A stretch of 64,000 nt of DNA from an uncultured Eubacteriales bacterium (lineage in GTDB: Bacteria; Bacillota; Clostridia; Peptostreptococcales; Anaerovoracaceae): positions 62,001-126,000 of the forward strand of contig CACYFF010000005.1 of NCBI GenBank assembly GCA_902773665.1, written 5' to 3'. Under the pieces are notes generated by a model. The model saw only the letters and a program-made list of their open reading frames with translations. It had not been told where the DNA came from and ran no database searches. Each line of letters begins with the position of its first letter. Positions within the stretch are counted from its first letter, which is position 1. Below are positions 1 through 8,581 of the stretch, piece by piece. The position numbers and the translations under genes were made by a program.

Positions 1-698
1 GGATAGGTAGTTCCCACGAAGACCTGGGAGGGGTCTGCCACGATCATCAGAGTGCCGAAGAAGCTGCGACCGTTCACCTGCACGATCTCCACGCCGTGCT
101 CGTCGAAGTTGCCTTCGACCGGCGTATCTGTGGCGATCATTCCCTCGTCGATATCCGTCTCCATCTCGCCCATGGACGTGCGGCTGACGATCTCGTTGAT
201 CTCGTCCTCCGACAGGAACATCGTAGCGAGGAACTTCAGGTTGCCGGACTCCAGCACCGTCGTAACGAAGGTGTCGCGGGCGGATTCGGAGGGGCCATGA
301 ATGATGGATGCCACGATGACCACGAGAGCCAGCACGACAGCCAGCACCGTCGTGAGCACAACAGTAAGAACACGGCCCACGATCCGGCCGGCACCCAGCT
401 TTCCGCCGGGTTCCGCCGTGCGTTCCTTCTTGGGTTTCGGCGCTTTTTCCCGCACCCGGCTCTTTCTGCGCTGCTCTTCCTCCAGCTTGCGCTTCGCGGT
501 GCGGCCGATGAGGACCTGTTCTTTCGAGCGTTGCAAAGCCTGCATATCCTCCTCGGATATGCTGCTGGGCAGCGTCTTTGCGGCGGGTTCCTCCCCCTCC
601 TGCACCTTTTCCTGATAATCCCGGAACTGACTGCCGTAAATGGCGGTAAAGCTCAGATCCTTGGGCTCGTTTTCCTGAATCAATTTATTATCGTCCAA
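1..698 (-). CDS. Phosphodiester glycosidase family protein (NAGPA-like), 3' part cut off by the window edge
   Basis: The gene runs off the left edge, so only its N-terminal 232 codons are present. I chose a TTG start at 698, about 9 bases after an AGAAAGG ribosome site; no better ATG lies near. The first ~100 residues are charged (many K, R and E) and probably cytoplasmic. A hydrophobic segment rich in V, L and A follows and looks like a signal anchor. The exported part contains FFGTLMIVADPSQVFVGTTY, which resembles the opening of the phosphodiester glycosidase (DUF2233/NAGPA) domain (typically G-x-M-M-I-V-x-D-P-S-R-V-x-V-G-T). The catalytic part lies outside the window, so the family call is probable rather than certain. 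An extracellular glycan or exopolysaccharide role would fit the family. Confidence 0.7.
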   Translation of the reverse strand, partial: MDDNKLIQENEPKDLSFTAIYGSQFRDYQEKVQEGEEPAAKTLPSSISEEDMQALQRSKEQVLIGRTAKRKLEEEQRRKSRVREKAPKPKKERTAEPGGKLGAGRIVGRVLTVVLTTVLAVVLALVVIVASIIHGPSESARDTFVTTVLESGNLKFLATMFLSEDEINEIVSRTSMGEMETDIDEGMIATDTPVEGNFDEHGVEIVQVNGRSFFGTLMIVADPSQVFVGTTY

Positions 699-816
699 TG
701 CTTTCGACCTTTCTGAATGACATAGATCAACAGAATAATTATACTATATTTCAGCATAAATAAGTTGTATAATATCAAATTGAATATCGTGTGTATTGGA
801 AAGGGAGATTATAACT

Positions 817-1644
817 ATGTGGACAAGAAAAGAATTAAAAACGAAAGGCAAAGCGGCCTTTAAAGCGAATTTCTGGCGCTGTGTGTTGGTGGCGTTCATC
901 ATAGGGCTCATCGGCGGCGCAGCGGGCGGTGCAGCCGGCGGTGCTACCAGTCATGTTACGGTCAACGGTAACCCGCCGATCGTGCAGGACGACACCACGG
1001 TGACCCAGGAATTCCTGGACGGCGCCGTCACCATGAATGTGAACGGCGATCCGGCAGATGTGGATCAGTTTATGACCGAATTCAATAATCTGATCAACGA
1101 TATCCGCTCGGAAGAAGGCGGCGAGGAAGTCCTGAAGACGATCGCCATCATGCTTGCCGGCATTTTCGCTGTCGTATTTGCCGTCAGCTTCGTGCTCAGC
1201 ATTCTGGTCATCAATCCGCTCCGGGTCGGCTGCAACCGCTTCTTTGCGGAGAACAGCGCGGCGCCTGCGGAACTGGGCGAGCTGGGCTACGGATTTAAGA
1301 GCGGCTACGGCCGCGTGGTCGGCACGATGCTGCGCACGGATATCTATCTGATCCTGTGGAGCATGCTCTTCATCATTCCCGGCATCATCAAGGCATACTC
1401 CTACCGCATGGTGCCCTACATCCTGGCGGAAGAACCGGAACTGTCCGGCAAGGAAGCCATCACCCGCTCCCGCGAGATGATGAACGGACACAAATGGAGG
1501 ACCTTCGTGCTGGATCTCAGCTGGTTCCTGTGGATCTTCTTCGGCGTGCTCACCCTGGGCATCGGCCTTATCTTCTACGTAAACCCCTACATGGAAGCGA
1601 CCAACGCCGAACTCTACCACGCGCTGAAGAGAGGCGAAGCGTAA
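817..1644 (+). CDS. DUF975 family integral membrane protein
   Basis: The 275-residue protein begins MWTRKELKTKGKAAFKANFW, the typical start of DUF975 proteins, followed by a glycine/alanine-rich first membrane segment. An extracytoplasmic loop (residues ~45-105) precedes several further hydrophobic helices. The C-terminal half carries the family-like stretch with SYRMVPYILAE and the segment ending FYVNPYMEATNAELY. The ATG at 817 follows a GGGAGA site by about 10 bases; an in-frame TTG at 796 has no ribosome site before it. It is probably a single-gene unit, because a strong terminator follows and the neighbour upstream is divergent. The function of the family is unknown. Confidence 0.8.
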   Translation: MWTRKELKTKGKAAFKANFWRCVLVAFIIGLIGGAAGGAAGGATSHVTVNGNPPIVQDDTTVTQEFLDGAVTMNVNGDPADVDQFMTEFNNLINDIRSEEGGEEVLKTIAIMLAGIFAVVFAVSFVLSILVINPLRVGCNRFFAENSAAPAELGELGYGFKSGYGRVVGTMLRTDIYLILWSMLFIIPGIIKAYSYRMVPYILAEEPELSGKEAITRSREMMNGHKWRTFVLDLSWFLWIFFGVLTLGIGLIFYVNPYMEATNAELYHALKRGEA

Positions 1645-1660
1645 AGCAAAAGCAATGGAA

Positions 1661-1690
1661 AAGAGACGTCCCGCGGGGCGTCTCTTTTTT
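1661..1690 (+). terminator. Rho-independent terminator after the DUF975 gene
   Basis: The perfect stem AGAGACG...CGTCTCT encloses a GC-rich loop and is followed by six T residues, directly after the stop codon at 1644. Confidence 0.85.
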
Positions 1691-1710
1691 CGTGCTTATA
1701 GATATTTCGG

Positions 1711-2655
1711 TTAGGGCAATTTGATGCCGTACTGGTCCAGGATATACGTGTCGATCTCCATGCGGACCGTCAACAGGTCGTTGATGATATGGCAGATGGC
1801 CAGGTCGCCCTTTAAAGACAGCAGCTTGCCGCCGTCGTATTCGCCCAGATCGGTGTAGCGCAGCAGGAAGTCCAGCATGGCGTTGCAGGCCTTCTTGGCG
1901 GAGGCCATCAGATCCGGATCGCTCTGGATGGTGGAGAACCGCTTGCCGCCCTTATGCAGCAGGCAGGGCGTGGGCAGCTGCCAGCCCTTGACGACGCTCA
2001 CCCGCACCGTGGCTTTGCCCGCGGATTCCAGGCCGCAGATCATCACTTCGCCGTCTCCCATCAGGGCGTGCATATCGCCCATGGAAAGCAGCGCGCCGGG
2101 CACGTTCACCGGCAGGTACAGCGTGGACCCTTCCACGATCTTGTTGCAGTCCATGTTGCCGCCGTGGTCGCCGGGCAGTTCCGTGGACCAGCGGCCGGGC
2201 GTCTCGTTCGGCCAGACGCCCGGTAGGCTGCCGGGGACAGGCGCTGTTCCGATGACCCCGATCATCGTATCGATGGGGAATTCCAGTTTATCGTTGAATT
2301 TTACGGTATCACCGGACACATCGAACTCCCGGACCACGCGTTCCTTAACGCCGGGGCGCTGATAGAAGGCGCCTCCCACCAGGGACTGACGCATATAGCC
2401 CTTCCCATTGAGTTGGATCTGCAGGATCTCCACCTTTAAGACGTCGCCGGGCTCCGCGCCGTTTACGTAGAGCGGTCCGGTGGCAGGGTTGTCGATGGTC
2501 AGTTCTTCGTGGTCCACGGACCCGTCCGCGTGCAGCCGGTCGTCGTAGCAGTTCCGGCAGTCGAATTCCACGGTCTCACCGCTTTCGCAGAATGCGACGG
2601 GTTTGTTATCCGGGCTGTGGTCGCCGGTCACAAAATCTCTTGAGATCTTCAGCAT
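1711..2655 (-). CDS. Acetamidase/formamidase family protein
   Basis: This 314-residue protein belongs to the FmdA/AmdA family, zinc-type amidohydrolases that release ammonia from formamide, acetamide or related short amides. Family features visible are the central run GVIGTAPVPGSLPGVWPNET with a following PGDHGGNMD, the LPVNVPGALLSMGDMHALMG segment and the GDGEV motif. The length is normal. The ATG at 2655 lies 5 bases after AAGGAGG; the in-frame GTG two codons earlier overlaps that site and was rejected. The gene stands alone, between the DUF975 terminator and a 52-bp palindromic repeat. The true substrate cannot be told from sequence. Confidence 0.85.
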   Translation of the reverse strand: MLKISRDFVTGDHSPDNKPVAFCESGETVEFDCRNCYDDRLHADGSVDHEELTIDNPATGPLYVNGAEPGDVLKVEILQIQLNGKGYMRQSLVGGAFYQRPGVKERVVREFDVSGDTVKFNDKLEFPIDTMIGVIGTAPVPGSLPGVWPNETPGRWSTELPGDHGGNMDCNKIVEGSTLYLPVNVPGALLSMGDMHALMGDGEVMICGLESAGKATVRVSVVKGWQLPTPCLLHKGGKRFSTIQSDPDLMASAKKACNAMLDFLLRYTDLGEYDGGKLLSLKGDLAICHIINDLLTVRMEIDTYILDQYGIKLP

Positions 2656-2695
2656 AGGCACCTCCTTATCATTCTGACCCTATTATAACACAAAC

Positions 2696-2747
2696 GGGGA
2701 CGGTTCTTTGTCCCACTAATGCACTAGTGAGACAAAGAACCGTCCCC
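2696..2747. repeat. 52-bp palindromic repeat with 17-bp perfect arms
   Basis: The arms GGGGACGGTTCTTTGTC (2696-2712) and GACAAAGAACCGTCCCC (2731-2747) are perfectly complementary. The centre also pairs (CACTA...TAGTG), so nearly the whole element folds. It sits between the arginase stop and the acetamidase start. A half-copy with AAAGAACCGTCCCC occurs near 28375. It looks like a dispersed REP/MITE-like element that may also act as a terminator. Confidence 0.85.
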
Positions 2748-2762
2748 GGTCACGTTGATTTC

Positions 2763-3659
2763 TTAGAATACCGTCTTGCCCAGGCAGGACAGCACGAGTT
2801 CGCTGGCCAGCGTCGCTGTGCGGTTCACCTCGTCAAGGATGGGATTGACCTCCACCATATCCAGGGACAGCACGTTGTCGCATTCCGCGAACATCTCCAT
2901 GCACAGGAAGGCTTCCCGGGCGGTAAGACCGTCGTGGACCGTCGTACCGGTGCCCGGCGCATACTCGGGGGATACGCAGTCGATATCGAAGGAAATGTGG
3001 AACCCGTCGGTGCCGTTGCTTGCGATCTCGATGGCGCGCTTGACGACTTCCCGCATGCCGAGGCGGTCGATAGTGTCGATGGAGAAGACGGTAACACCGG
3101 CCTCCTTCATGCGCTTGCGTTCCTCCCTGTCGATGTCGCGGCCTGCGATCTGGACGCAATGCTTCGGGTCAACGAAAGCCGGCCCCTGGCCGTAGTCCAC
3201 CATGCAGTCCGGGCCCCAGCCGCACAGGGCGGAGAAGGGCATGCCGTGCATGTTGCCGGTCTCGGAGGATTCGTCATTGTTCCAGTCGCCGTGGGCGTCC
3301 ACCCAGATGATGCCGATGTTGCCGCCATGAGCCTTGGCAACAGCGCTTGCAGTGCCGGCCGCGGCGGAGTGGTCGCCGCCCAGCATGATAGGGAACGCGC
3401 CCTCTTCCAGGCTCTGTTTCGTGCTTTCGTACAGGCGCTTATTCATATCGATCACCTGATCGTAATTGCGCAGTTTTTCGCTGGTGCGTCCGCTGTCGAG
3501 CTGTACGAGGTTGCCCTTGTCGTTCAGTTCGTAACCGAGATCGCGGATGCCTTGGCAGATGCCGGCGAAGCGGATGGCTTCGGGTCCGATGCAGACGCCG
3601 CGCTTGGAGGCGCCCTGGTCGATCTTGGCGCCGATAAGGTCGATTCTCTTGTTCTTCAT
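2763..3659 (-). CDS. rocF: Arginase (ureohydrolase family)
   Basis: The 298-residue enzyme should hydrolyse arginine to ornithine and urea. The manganese ligands are all present: H97 in GGDHS, D121/H123/D125 in DAHGDWN, and D225/D227 in SFDIDCVSPEYAPGTGT. An acidic residue also occurs in LDMVEVNP (E270). The length and the RIDLIGAKIDQGASKRGV start favour arginase over agmatinase, though agmatinase or formimidoylglutamase cannot be fully excluded. A ribosome site (AAAAGGAGA) precedes the ATG. Upstream lie a good sigma-A promoter and two ARG-box-like repeats, so control by an ArgR/AhrC protein is likely. It appears monocistronic. Confidence 0.88.
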   Translation of the reverse strand: MKNKRIDLIGAKIDQGASKRGVCIGPEAIRFAGICQGIRDLGYELNDKGNLVQLDSGRTSEKLRNYDQVIDMNKRLYESTKQSLEEGAFPIMLGGDHSAAAGTASAVAKAHGGNIGIIWVDAHGDWNNDESSETGNMHGMPFSALCGWGPDCMVDYGQGPAFVDPKHCVQIAGRDIDREERKRMKEAGVTVFSIDTIDRLGMREVVKRAIEIASNGTDGFHISFDIDCVSPEYAPGTGTTVHDGLTAREAFLCMEMFAECDNVLSLDMVEVNPILDEVNRTATLASELVLSCLGKTVF

Positions 3660-3706
3660 GGGGTTCTCCTTTTCTATACAAACAGGTGTTAGATTCCTAT
3701 GGATCC

Positions 3707-3735
3707 ATTATATCGCAGAAGACATATTTATGCAA
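3707..3735 (-). promoter_or_regulatory. Sigma-A-type promoter of the arginase gene
   Basis: On the minus strand TTGCAT (3735-3730) and TATAAT (3712-3707) are separated by 17 bases. This places transcription start roughly 40 bases before the arginase ATG. Confidence 0.7.
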
Positions 3736-3752
3736 TGATGAATATTTATGCA
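3721..3752. promoter_or_regulatory. Tandem ARG-box-like operator upstream of arginase
   Basis: The 11-bp sequence ATATTTATGCA occurs twice (3724-3734 and 3742-3752), exactly 18 bases apart. The second copy extends to TGAATATTTATGCA, whose complement TGCATAAATATTCA matches the ARG-box core TGAAT-W4-ATTCA at 13 of 14 positions. The boxes overlap and flank the -35 element of the arginase promoter. Binding by ArgR/AhrC is inferred from the match and from the arginine-related target gene. Confidence 0.6.
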
Positions 3753-3768
3753 TTTTCAACACAATAAA

Positions 3769-3792
3769 GGGGCAGCGAAGTATGGCTGTCCC
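3769..3792 (-). terminator. Probable weak terminator after the DUF523 gene
   Basis: GGGGCAGC and GCTGTCCC form a stem with one mismatch. On the minus strand it is followed by a short T-rich run (CCCCTTTATTGT). It lies between the DUF523 stop (3803) and the arginase promoter. Confidence 0.4.
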
Positions 3793-3802
3793 TTGTCACG
3801 TT

Positions 3803-4246
3803 CTACTCTTCGAGCAGCTCTTCCGCCCGGCTGGCCGGGATCACCTCCACGCCGTTAGCCTTCAGCAGCTTAACGGTAACGCCGTCGCCTTCTACGAGGC
3901 CGCCGTCGAATTTGCCGTTATGGATGACCCCGCAGCCGCAGGAAGGGCTTCTGTCCTGCATCAGAGCCTTCGTAATGGCGTGACCCTTTACGATGCTCAG
4001 CACGACGTCCGCGCCGTAATCGTATTCGTACGTAACGTCGCGCCCGCTCTTCGTGAGCACCCGCCCCAGGAAGATCTCGGAGGGTTCTCTCGGGGTCTCC
4101 AGGCCGCCCAGTTCCTCCGGGCAGACGCCGATCAGGTTGTACTTTTCGTCCAGCGCATCCAGACAGTCGATCTTCTTGCAGCTGCCGTCGTAGCGGCAGG
4201 GAATGCCCAGCAGGCAGTTGGAGATGAGCAGTTTTTTCTTTCTCAT
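3803..4246 (-). CDS. DUF523 domain-containing protein
   Basis: This 147-residue protein starts with LLISNCLLGIPCRYDG, the conserved opening of DUF523 (YbbK-like) proteins. It also has the typical VCPEELGGLETPREPSEI and DRSPSCGCGVIHNGKFDGG segments with conserved cysteines. The function is unknown; the cysteines suggest metal or Fe-S binding, but that is inference. It is separated by about 10 bases from the lipoprotein gene upstream and is probably transcribed with it and with the amidohydrolase. Confidence 0.85.
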   Translation of the reverse strand: MRKKKLLISNCLLGIPCRYDGSCKKIDCLDALDEKYNLIGVCPEELGGLETPREPSEIFLGRVLTKSGRDVTYEYDYGADVVLSIVKGHAITKALMQDRSPSCGCGVIHNGKFDGGLVEGDGVTVKLLKANGVEVIPASRAEELLEE

Positions 4247-4256
4247 GATATCCCTC

Positions 4257-5003
4257 TTAATTCACGTTGTAGAATTGCACCACTTTTAAAGGCAGCGCGT
4301 GTTCCGCGCCGTCGCCCCAGCGCTCGACGAGCACGTTCCAGTCGGTCTGGGTGATGAGCCCTTCCTTGTCCTCGATGTGCACCCGCATGACGGTGGTGCC
4401 GTTCTTTTCGTCCGTTCCCAGCAGCACGATGGAGGATTCCACGTTAATGCTGAGGGAATCGATATCGATGATATCCGAGCGGGGATTGCCGGAGATGCCG
4501 TACACGTCTTCCAGTTTCGGCGCAGCATCGCCAGGCTCGTAGGAAGGCAGCAGTGCTGCGGAATAATCCAGCACCAGCGCCTCTTTCGCATGGACGATCT
4601 TAAACGGATCCGTTGCGTTTTCCGGCGGGATCGCCACGACGCCCATGGCCGTTACGGTCCAGAAGTCGTCGGCAGAAGGATCGTTTTCGTTGAACGTATC
4701 CGCAAACGTCGCCTTATACGCCAGCAGCTGTGCGATGGCAGGCAGCTCGAATTCGGCGTCCGCCCACAGTGGGTCGTCTTCTGCTGCAGGGGTCAGCCCG
4801 GCTTCGCTGTACAGATCTTCGATCGTTTCCGCATCCGCCTCTTCCGCGGTCGTTCCGTTTTCTGCGGCCTGCTGCGCTTCCTTGGCAGCCTGCGCCGCCT
4901 CCGCCTGGGCGAGGTCAACCGATGCTTTACAGCCGCAAACGCTGACCGCAAGCAATGCGGTCAGCGCCATGCAGCAAAGTTTTTTCAGTTTCTCTGAATG
5001 CAT
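4257..5003 (-). CDS. Predicted lipoprotein of unknown function
   Basis: The 248-residue product has a basic N-terminus (MHSEKLKKL), a hydrophobic core and the lipobox-like VCGC at residues 22-25, so it is probably lipid-anchored outside the membrane. Residues ~30-60 are a low-complexity linker rich in A, E and Q. The rest is a globular domain with alternating beta-like segments and no family that I recognise. The open frame continues upstream to 5249, but that part overlaps the amidohydrolase gene and has no signal-peptide character, so I start at the ATG at 5003. It lies 17 bases after the amidohydrolase stop and is probably in the same operon. Confidence 0.7.
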   Translation of the reverse strand: MHSEKLKKLCCMALTALLAVSVCGCKASVDLAQAEAAQAAKEAQQAAENGTTAEEADAETIEDLYSEAGLTPAAEDDPLWADAEFELPAIAQLLAYKATFADTFNENDPSADDFWTVTAMGVVAIPPENATDPFKIVHAKEALVLDYSAALLPSYEPGDAAPKLEDVYGISGNPRSDIIDIDSLSINVESSIVLLGTDEKNGTTVMRVHIEDKEGLITQTDWNVLVERWGDGAEHALPLKVVQFYNVN

Positions 5004-5020
5004 GCTTTTTCTTATCTTTC

Positions 5021-6652
5021 CTATTCCGCGCAGTACTCGCAGGTTCCCTTGACGTACGTGCGCTCTACGTTGGTCTTCAGAATGTCGTCCGGTTCGATGG
5101 CGAAGATATCCTTGTCGATGACGACGAAGTCCGCGGACTTGCCGGCCTTGATGCTGCCTGCCCAGTCTTCTCTCCAGGCTGCGTAAGCCGCCTGGGTCGT
5201 AAACAGGGAGACCGCCTGCTCCACCGTCAGATCCTGCTCGGGCTGCCATCCTCCGGGAGGATTCAGGTCATTGCCCTTGCGGGTGACCGCACAGTGGATG
5301 TTCTGCAGGATGTTCATGTCCTCCACCGGGCAGTCGGAGCCGCCGCAGACGGGGATGCCCATGTCGAACATAGTCTTCCAGCCGTAGCTCGTCGCGGCTT
5401 TCTCTTCTCCGACTCTGTCCACCAGGATCTTATAGTCGTAATTCAGGAAGATGGGCTGGATGTACCCGATGAGGCCCATGTCCTTCATCTTTTCGTACTG
5501 GTCCGGATTCATGATCTGGCAGTGGATGATGCCGTCTCTGCCCTTGCCGCAGCCCGGATTGTTCTTTCTGGCCTTCTCGATGGCTTCCATCACCATGTCC
5601 ATGCCCTTGTCGCCGATGGCGTGGATCGCGATCTGGCAGTTGTGCTTATATGCGTTGTCCACCAGGAAATCCAGTTCGTCCTGGGTGAGCATCGCGACGC
5701 CGCAGTTTTTGCCGTCGCCGTCCTTGTATGGGTCACGCATCAGGGCCGTCCGGGCGCCCAGCGCGCCGTCGATCAGCACCTTGTACGGTCCCAGCGTATA
5801 TTTTTCGGTGTTCTGCCAGCCGGTGCCGTAGCCGTTGGCAAAGAAGTCGGCCTGCCATTCCCGCACGGGCAGGTTGCACTGCTCGTAGACGCGGATCTTC
5901 ATCTTGCCTTCCTTAATGAGTTCGTCGTAAGCCTGCATCACCTTCTTGTAGTTGCCCGGCACGTCCTTAAAGTCGTCGGAGTGGATCTCCACGATGCCGC
6001 ACTTTAAGGCCTTCTCCTGGGACAGGAGGATGAGTTCCTTCACCCCTTCCAGCGTCTCCTCGGGAATCGCGTTGAGCACGCAGGCCCGGGCATTTTCCCG
6101 GAAGATGCCCAGCGGCCGTCCGGTCTCGTCTCTATCGATGACGCCGCCTTCCACGTCGTCCGCATGTTCGCTCATGCCCATGATGTTGAGGGCAGCGGTG
6201 TTGCAGACGATCACGTGGCCGCAGGTGCGGGTGAAGGCCAGAGGCACGGTCGTCGAGATCTTGTCCAGGTCATCGCGGGTAATAAACCGCTTCTCGTCGG
6301 AGAAATTGTCCTGGTTCCAGCCGCGGCCCCGGACCCAGCGCCCTTCGGGGATGTCGTGGGTCGCCAGGAAGTTGCGGGAATATTCGATGAGCCCCGCAAT
6401 GGACGTACACTCGTTATGGTTCATGTCGCGGAGGATGAGGCCTTCGGACAGGTTATGCATATGGGTCTCGAAAAAGGCGGGGAGTATGGTCTTGCCCTTC
6501 ATATCTTCGGCTTCGACAGCGCCGACGGACCCAAGGATCTCTTCGTTGCTGCCGACCGCCGTAAAATGGCCGTCCTCCACTACGAACGCCTGCGCGTGCA
6601 TGGCGTCTTTTTCCATTGTGATCACGTTAGCGTTGTAATAAACTTTCTTCAT
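5021..6652 (-). CDS. YtcJ-type metal-dependent amidohydrolase
   Basis: This 543-residue protein belongs to the amidohydrolase 3 family (YtcJ-like). It has the metal motif HMH in FFETHMHNLSEG near residue 65, IAIHAIGDKGMD in the middle, the CGGSDCPVEDMNIL motif containing the metal-binding Asp, and a C-terminal composite domain ending in GKSADFVVIDKDIF. It is probably cytoplasmic and hydrolyses an N-acyl, amide or cyclic amide bond of unknown substrate. It is divergent from the ABC exporter, and a 19-bp palindrome lies in the shared 86-base promoter region. The lipoprotein and DUF523 genes follow closely. Confidence 0.85.
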   Translation of the reverse strand: MKKVYYNANVITMEKDAMHAQAFVVEDGHFTAVGSNEEILGSVGAVEAEDMKGKTILPAFFETHMHNLSEGLILRDMNHNECTSIAGLIEYSRNFLATHDIPEGRWVRGRGWNQDNFSDEKRFITRDDLDKISTTVPLAFTRTCGHVIVCNTAALNIMGMSEHADDVEGGVIDRDETGRPLGIFRENARACVLNAIPEETLEGVKELILLSQEKALKCGIVEIHSDDFKDVPGNYKKVMQAYDELIKEGKMKIRVYEQCNLPVREWQADFFANGYGTGWQNTEKYTLGPYKVLIDGALGARTALMRDPYKDGDGKNCGVAMLTQDELDFLVDNAYKHNCQIAIHAIGDKGMDMVMEAIEKARKNNPGCGKGRDGIIHCQIMNPDQYEKMKDMGLIGYIQPIFLNYDYKILVDRVGEEKAATSYGWKTMFDMGIPVCGGSDCPVEDMNILQNIHCAVTRKGNDLNPPGGWQPEQDLTVEQAVSLFTTQAAYAAWREDWAGSIKAGKSADFVVIDKDIFAIEPDDILKTNVERTYVKGTCEYCAE

Positions 6653-6690
6653 ATTGCCTCCTGGCCAAGTGGCGAAATCCGAAAATAAAT

Positions 6691-6709
6691 ACTATAATCA
6701 TTTTATAGT
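6691..6709. promoter_or_regulatory. 19-bp perfect palindrome in a divergent promoter region
   Basis: ACTATAA-TCATT-TTATAGT has 7-bp perfect arms and a 5-bp spacer. It includes TATAAT (6693-6698), which could be the -10 element for the ABC exporter. The position between divergent genes suggests a repressor operator. Confidence 0.5.
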
Positions 6710-6738
6710 TGCAGCTCAGGTAAATCAAGGAGGAACCT

Positions 6739-8565
6739 ATGGCACCAGGACCGGGCGGGCACGGACCCGTTCATTTTATGACAGACGAGGAAAAGCAGCA
6801 GGTGCCGAAAGTCACGAAGGGCTTGCTCCTGCGAATCGCCTCCTACCTAAAACCCTATAAATTTCAATTCGCTTTGGTGTTCATCACCATCCTGCTCTCG
6901 GCGGCCATCGGCCTGCTGCCCTCGATCATCACGGGGCGCATCGTAGACCAGGCGCTGGTGGGCAAGAATCTGGATCTGCTGGTCAAACTGCTGATCGCGG
7001 CCTTCGCCACCATGGCGCTGTCGCAGATCATCAGCGTGCTGGAGAGCTACATCAATGCGTGGATCAGCGCCCGCATCATCTTCGACATGAAGAACCAGAT
7101 GTACGCCCATCTGCAGAGCATGCCCCATTCGTTTTTCACGACGGAAAAGCAGGGCGACATCATCACGCGCATGAATTCCGATATCGACGGGGTGAGCAGC
7201 GTCATCTCCGGCACGCTCACGTCGGTGGTCAGCAATATCGCGACGGTCGTGACCACGGTCATCGCCCTGTTCGCCATGAGCCCGCGGCTGGCTATCGTCG
7301 GTATCGCCATCGTGCCGCTTCTCGTCATCCCCACGAAAAAGGTGGGCGTCACGCGGTTTAAACTGCTGACGGAAGCCCGGGCCAAGGCCGATGAGATGAA
7401 CCAAATGGTGGACGAGACGCTGTCGGTCTCCGGTTCGCTGCTCGTAAAGCTGTTTACGAAGGAAGAGGTGGAGTACGAGCGGTTTGTGAAGGTCAACGAA
7501 GAGGTGACCCGCTACAACATCAAGGAACAGCGCTCCGGCCAGTGGTTCCGGGTGATGATGGGCATGTTCACCCAGGTCGGCCCCCTGCTGATCTACTTCG
7601 CCGGCGGCTATCTGATCATCGCGAAGGGCGACCCGAAACTGACGGTCGGTACGATCACGGCGACGGTGGCGCTCATCAACCGGCTGTACCGGCCGGTGCA
7701 GAGCCTGCTGAACATCCAGGTGGACTTTACGCGATCCCTGGCCCTGTTTACGAGAATTTTCGACTATTTCGACAAGACGAACAACATCAAGGACCCGCTG
7801 CTGGGCACGGCGCCGGATCTTTCGAATCCGTCCGTGGAATTCCAGCACGTGGCGTTCTCCTACACGCCGGATAAGCAGATCTTAACGGATATCAACTTCT
7901 TCGTACCGGGCGGGCAGATGTACGCCATCGTCGGACGCTCGGGAAGCGGCAAATCCACGGTGGTCAACCTCATCCCGCGCCTCTACGACGTGGACAGCGG
8001 CCACGTGAAGGTGGCCGGACAGGATGTGCGCAGCATTAAACTGAAGATGCTGCGGCAGGCGATCGGCATGGTGAGCCAGGAGAGCTATCTGTTTAACGGG
8101 ACCATTAAAGAGAATCTGCTGTACGCAAAGCCCGATGCCACCCAGGAAGAGATCGAAGCAGCCTGCAAGATCGCGAACATCCACGACATGATCGCAGGCC
8201 TCGAAAAAGGCTACGATACCGAGGTCGGCAACCGGGGCTTAAAGCTTTCCGGCGGAGAAAAACAAAGGATCTCTCTGGCACGCGTGGTGCTGAAAGATCC
8301 CAAGATCCTCATCTTAGACGAGGCGACGTCCGCTCTGGACTCCATCTCCGAAAACGCCATCCAAGACGCCCTGGACAAGGTGATGGAGGGCCGCACTTCC
8401 ATCGTCATCGCCCACCGTCTCTCCACGATCCTGTCCGCGGACAAGATCCTCGTGGTGGACGGCGGCGTAGTCGCAGAGTCCGGCAGTCACGAAGAGCTGC
8501 TGGCTTTAGGCGGCATCTACAAGGAACTGTACGAGACCCAGTTCTCGAAAGTGCTGGATAAATAA
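6739..8565 (+). CDS. ABC transporter, fused permease and ATP-binding protein (multidrug/lipid exporter type)
   Basis: The 608-residue half-transporter has a type I exporter membrane domain (six helices, about residues 30-330) followed by an ATPase domain. The ATPase domain shows Walker A GRSGSGKST (~399-407), signature LSGGEKQR (~503-510) and Walker B ILILDEATSALD (~524-535), then the switch histidine in IVIAHRLS. It is of the MsbA/LmrA type and probably acts as a homodimer, because no partner gene is adjacent. The start follows AAGGAGG by 6 bases. The first ~25 residues are glycine/proline-rich and likely disordered. The substrate is unknown. Confidence 0.9.
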   Translation: MAPGPGGHGPVHFMTDEEKQQVPKVTKGLLLRIASYLKPYKFQFALVFITILLSAAIGLLPSIITGRIVDQALVGKNLDLLVKLLIAAFATMALSQIISVLESYINAWISARIIFDMKNQMYAHLQSMPHSFFTTEKQGDIITRMNSDIDGVSSVISGTLTSVVSNIATVVTTVIALFAMSPRLAIVGIAIVPLLVIPTKKVGVTRFKLLTEARAKADEMNQMVDETLSVSGSLLVKLFTKEEVEYERFVKVNEEVTRYNIKEQRSGQWFRVMMGMFTQVGPLLIYFAGGYLIIAKGDPKLTVGTITATVALINRLYRPVQSLLNIQVDFTRSLALFTRIFDYFDKTNNIKDPLLGTAPDLSNPSVEFQHVAFSYTPDKQILTDINFFVPGGQMYAIVGRSGSGKSTVVNLIPRLYDVDSGHVKVAGQDVRSIKLKMLRQAIGMVSQESYLFNGTIKENLLYAKPDATQEEIEAACKIANIHDMIAGLEKGYDTEVGNRGLKLSGGEKQRISLARVVLKDPKILILDEATSALDSISENAIQDALDKVMEGRTSIVIAHRLSTILSADKILVVDGGVVAESGSHEELLALGGIYKELYETQFSKVLDK

Positions 8566-8581
8566 GCAGAACACACGGAGA

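Noticed and set aside
5004-5249. N-terminal extension of the lipoprotein gene
   Set aside because: It overlaps the end of the amidohydrolase gene, and the signal peptide with lipobox starts at the ATG at 5003.
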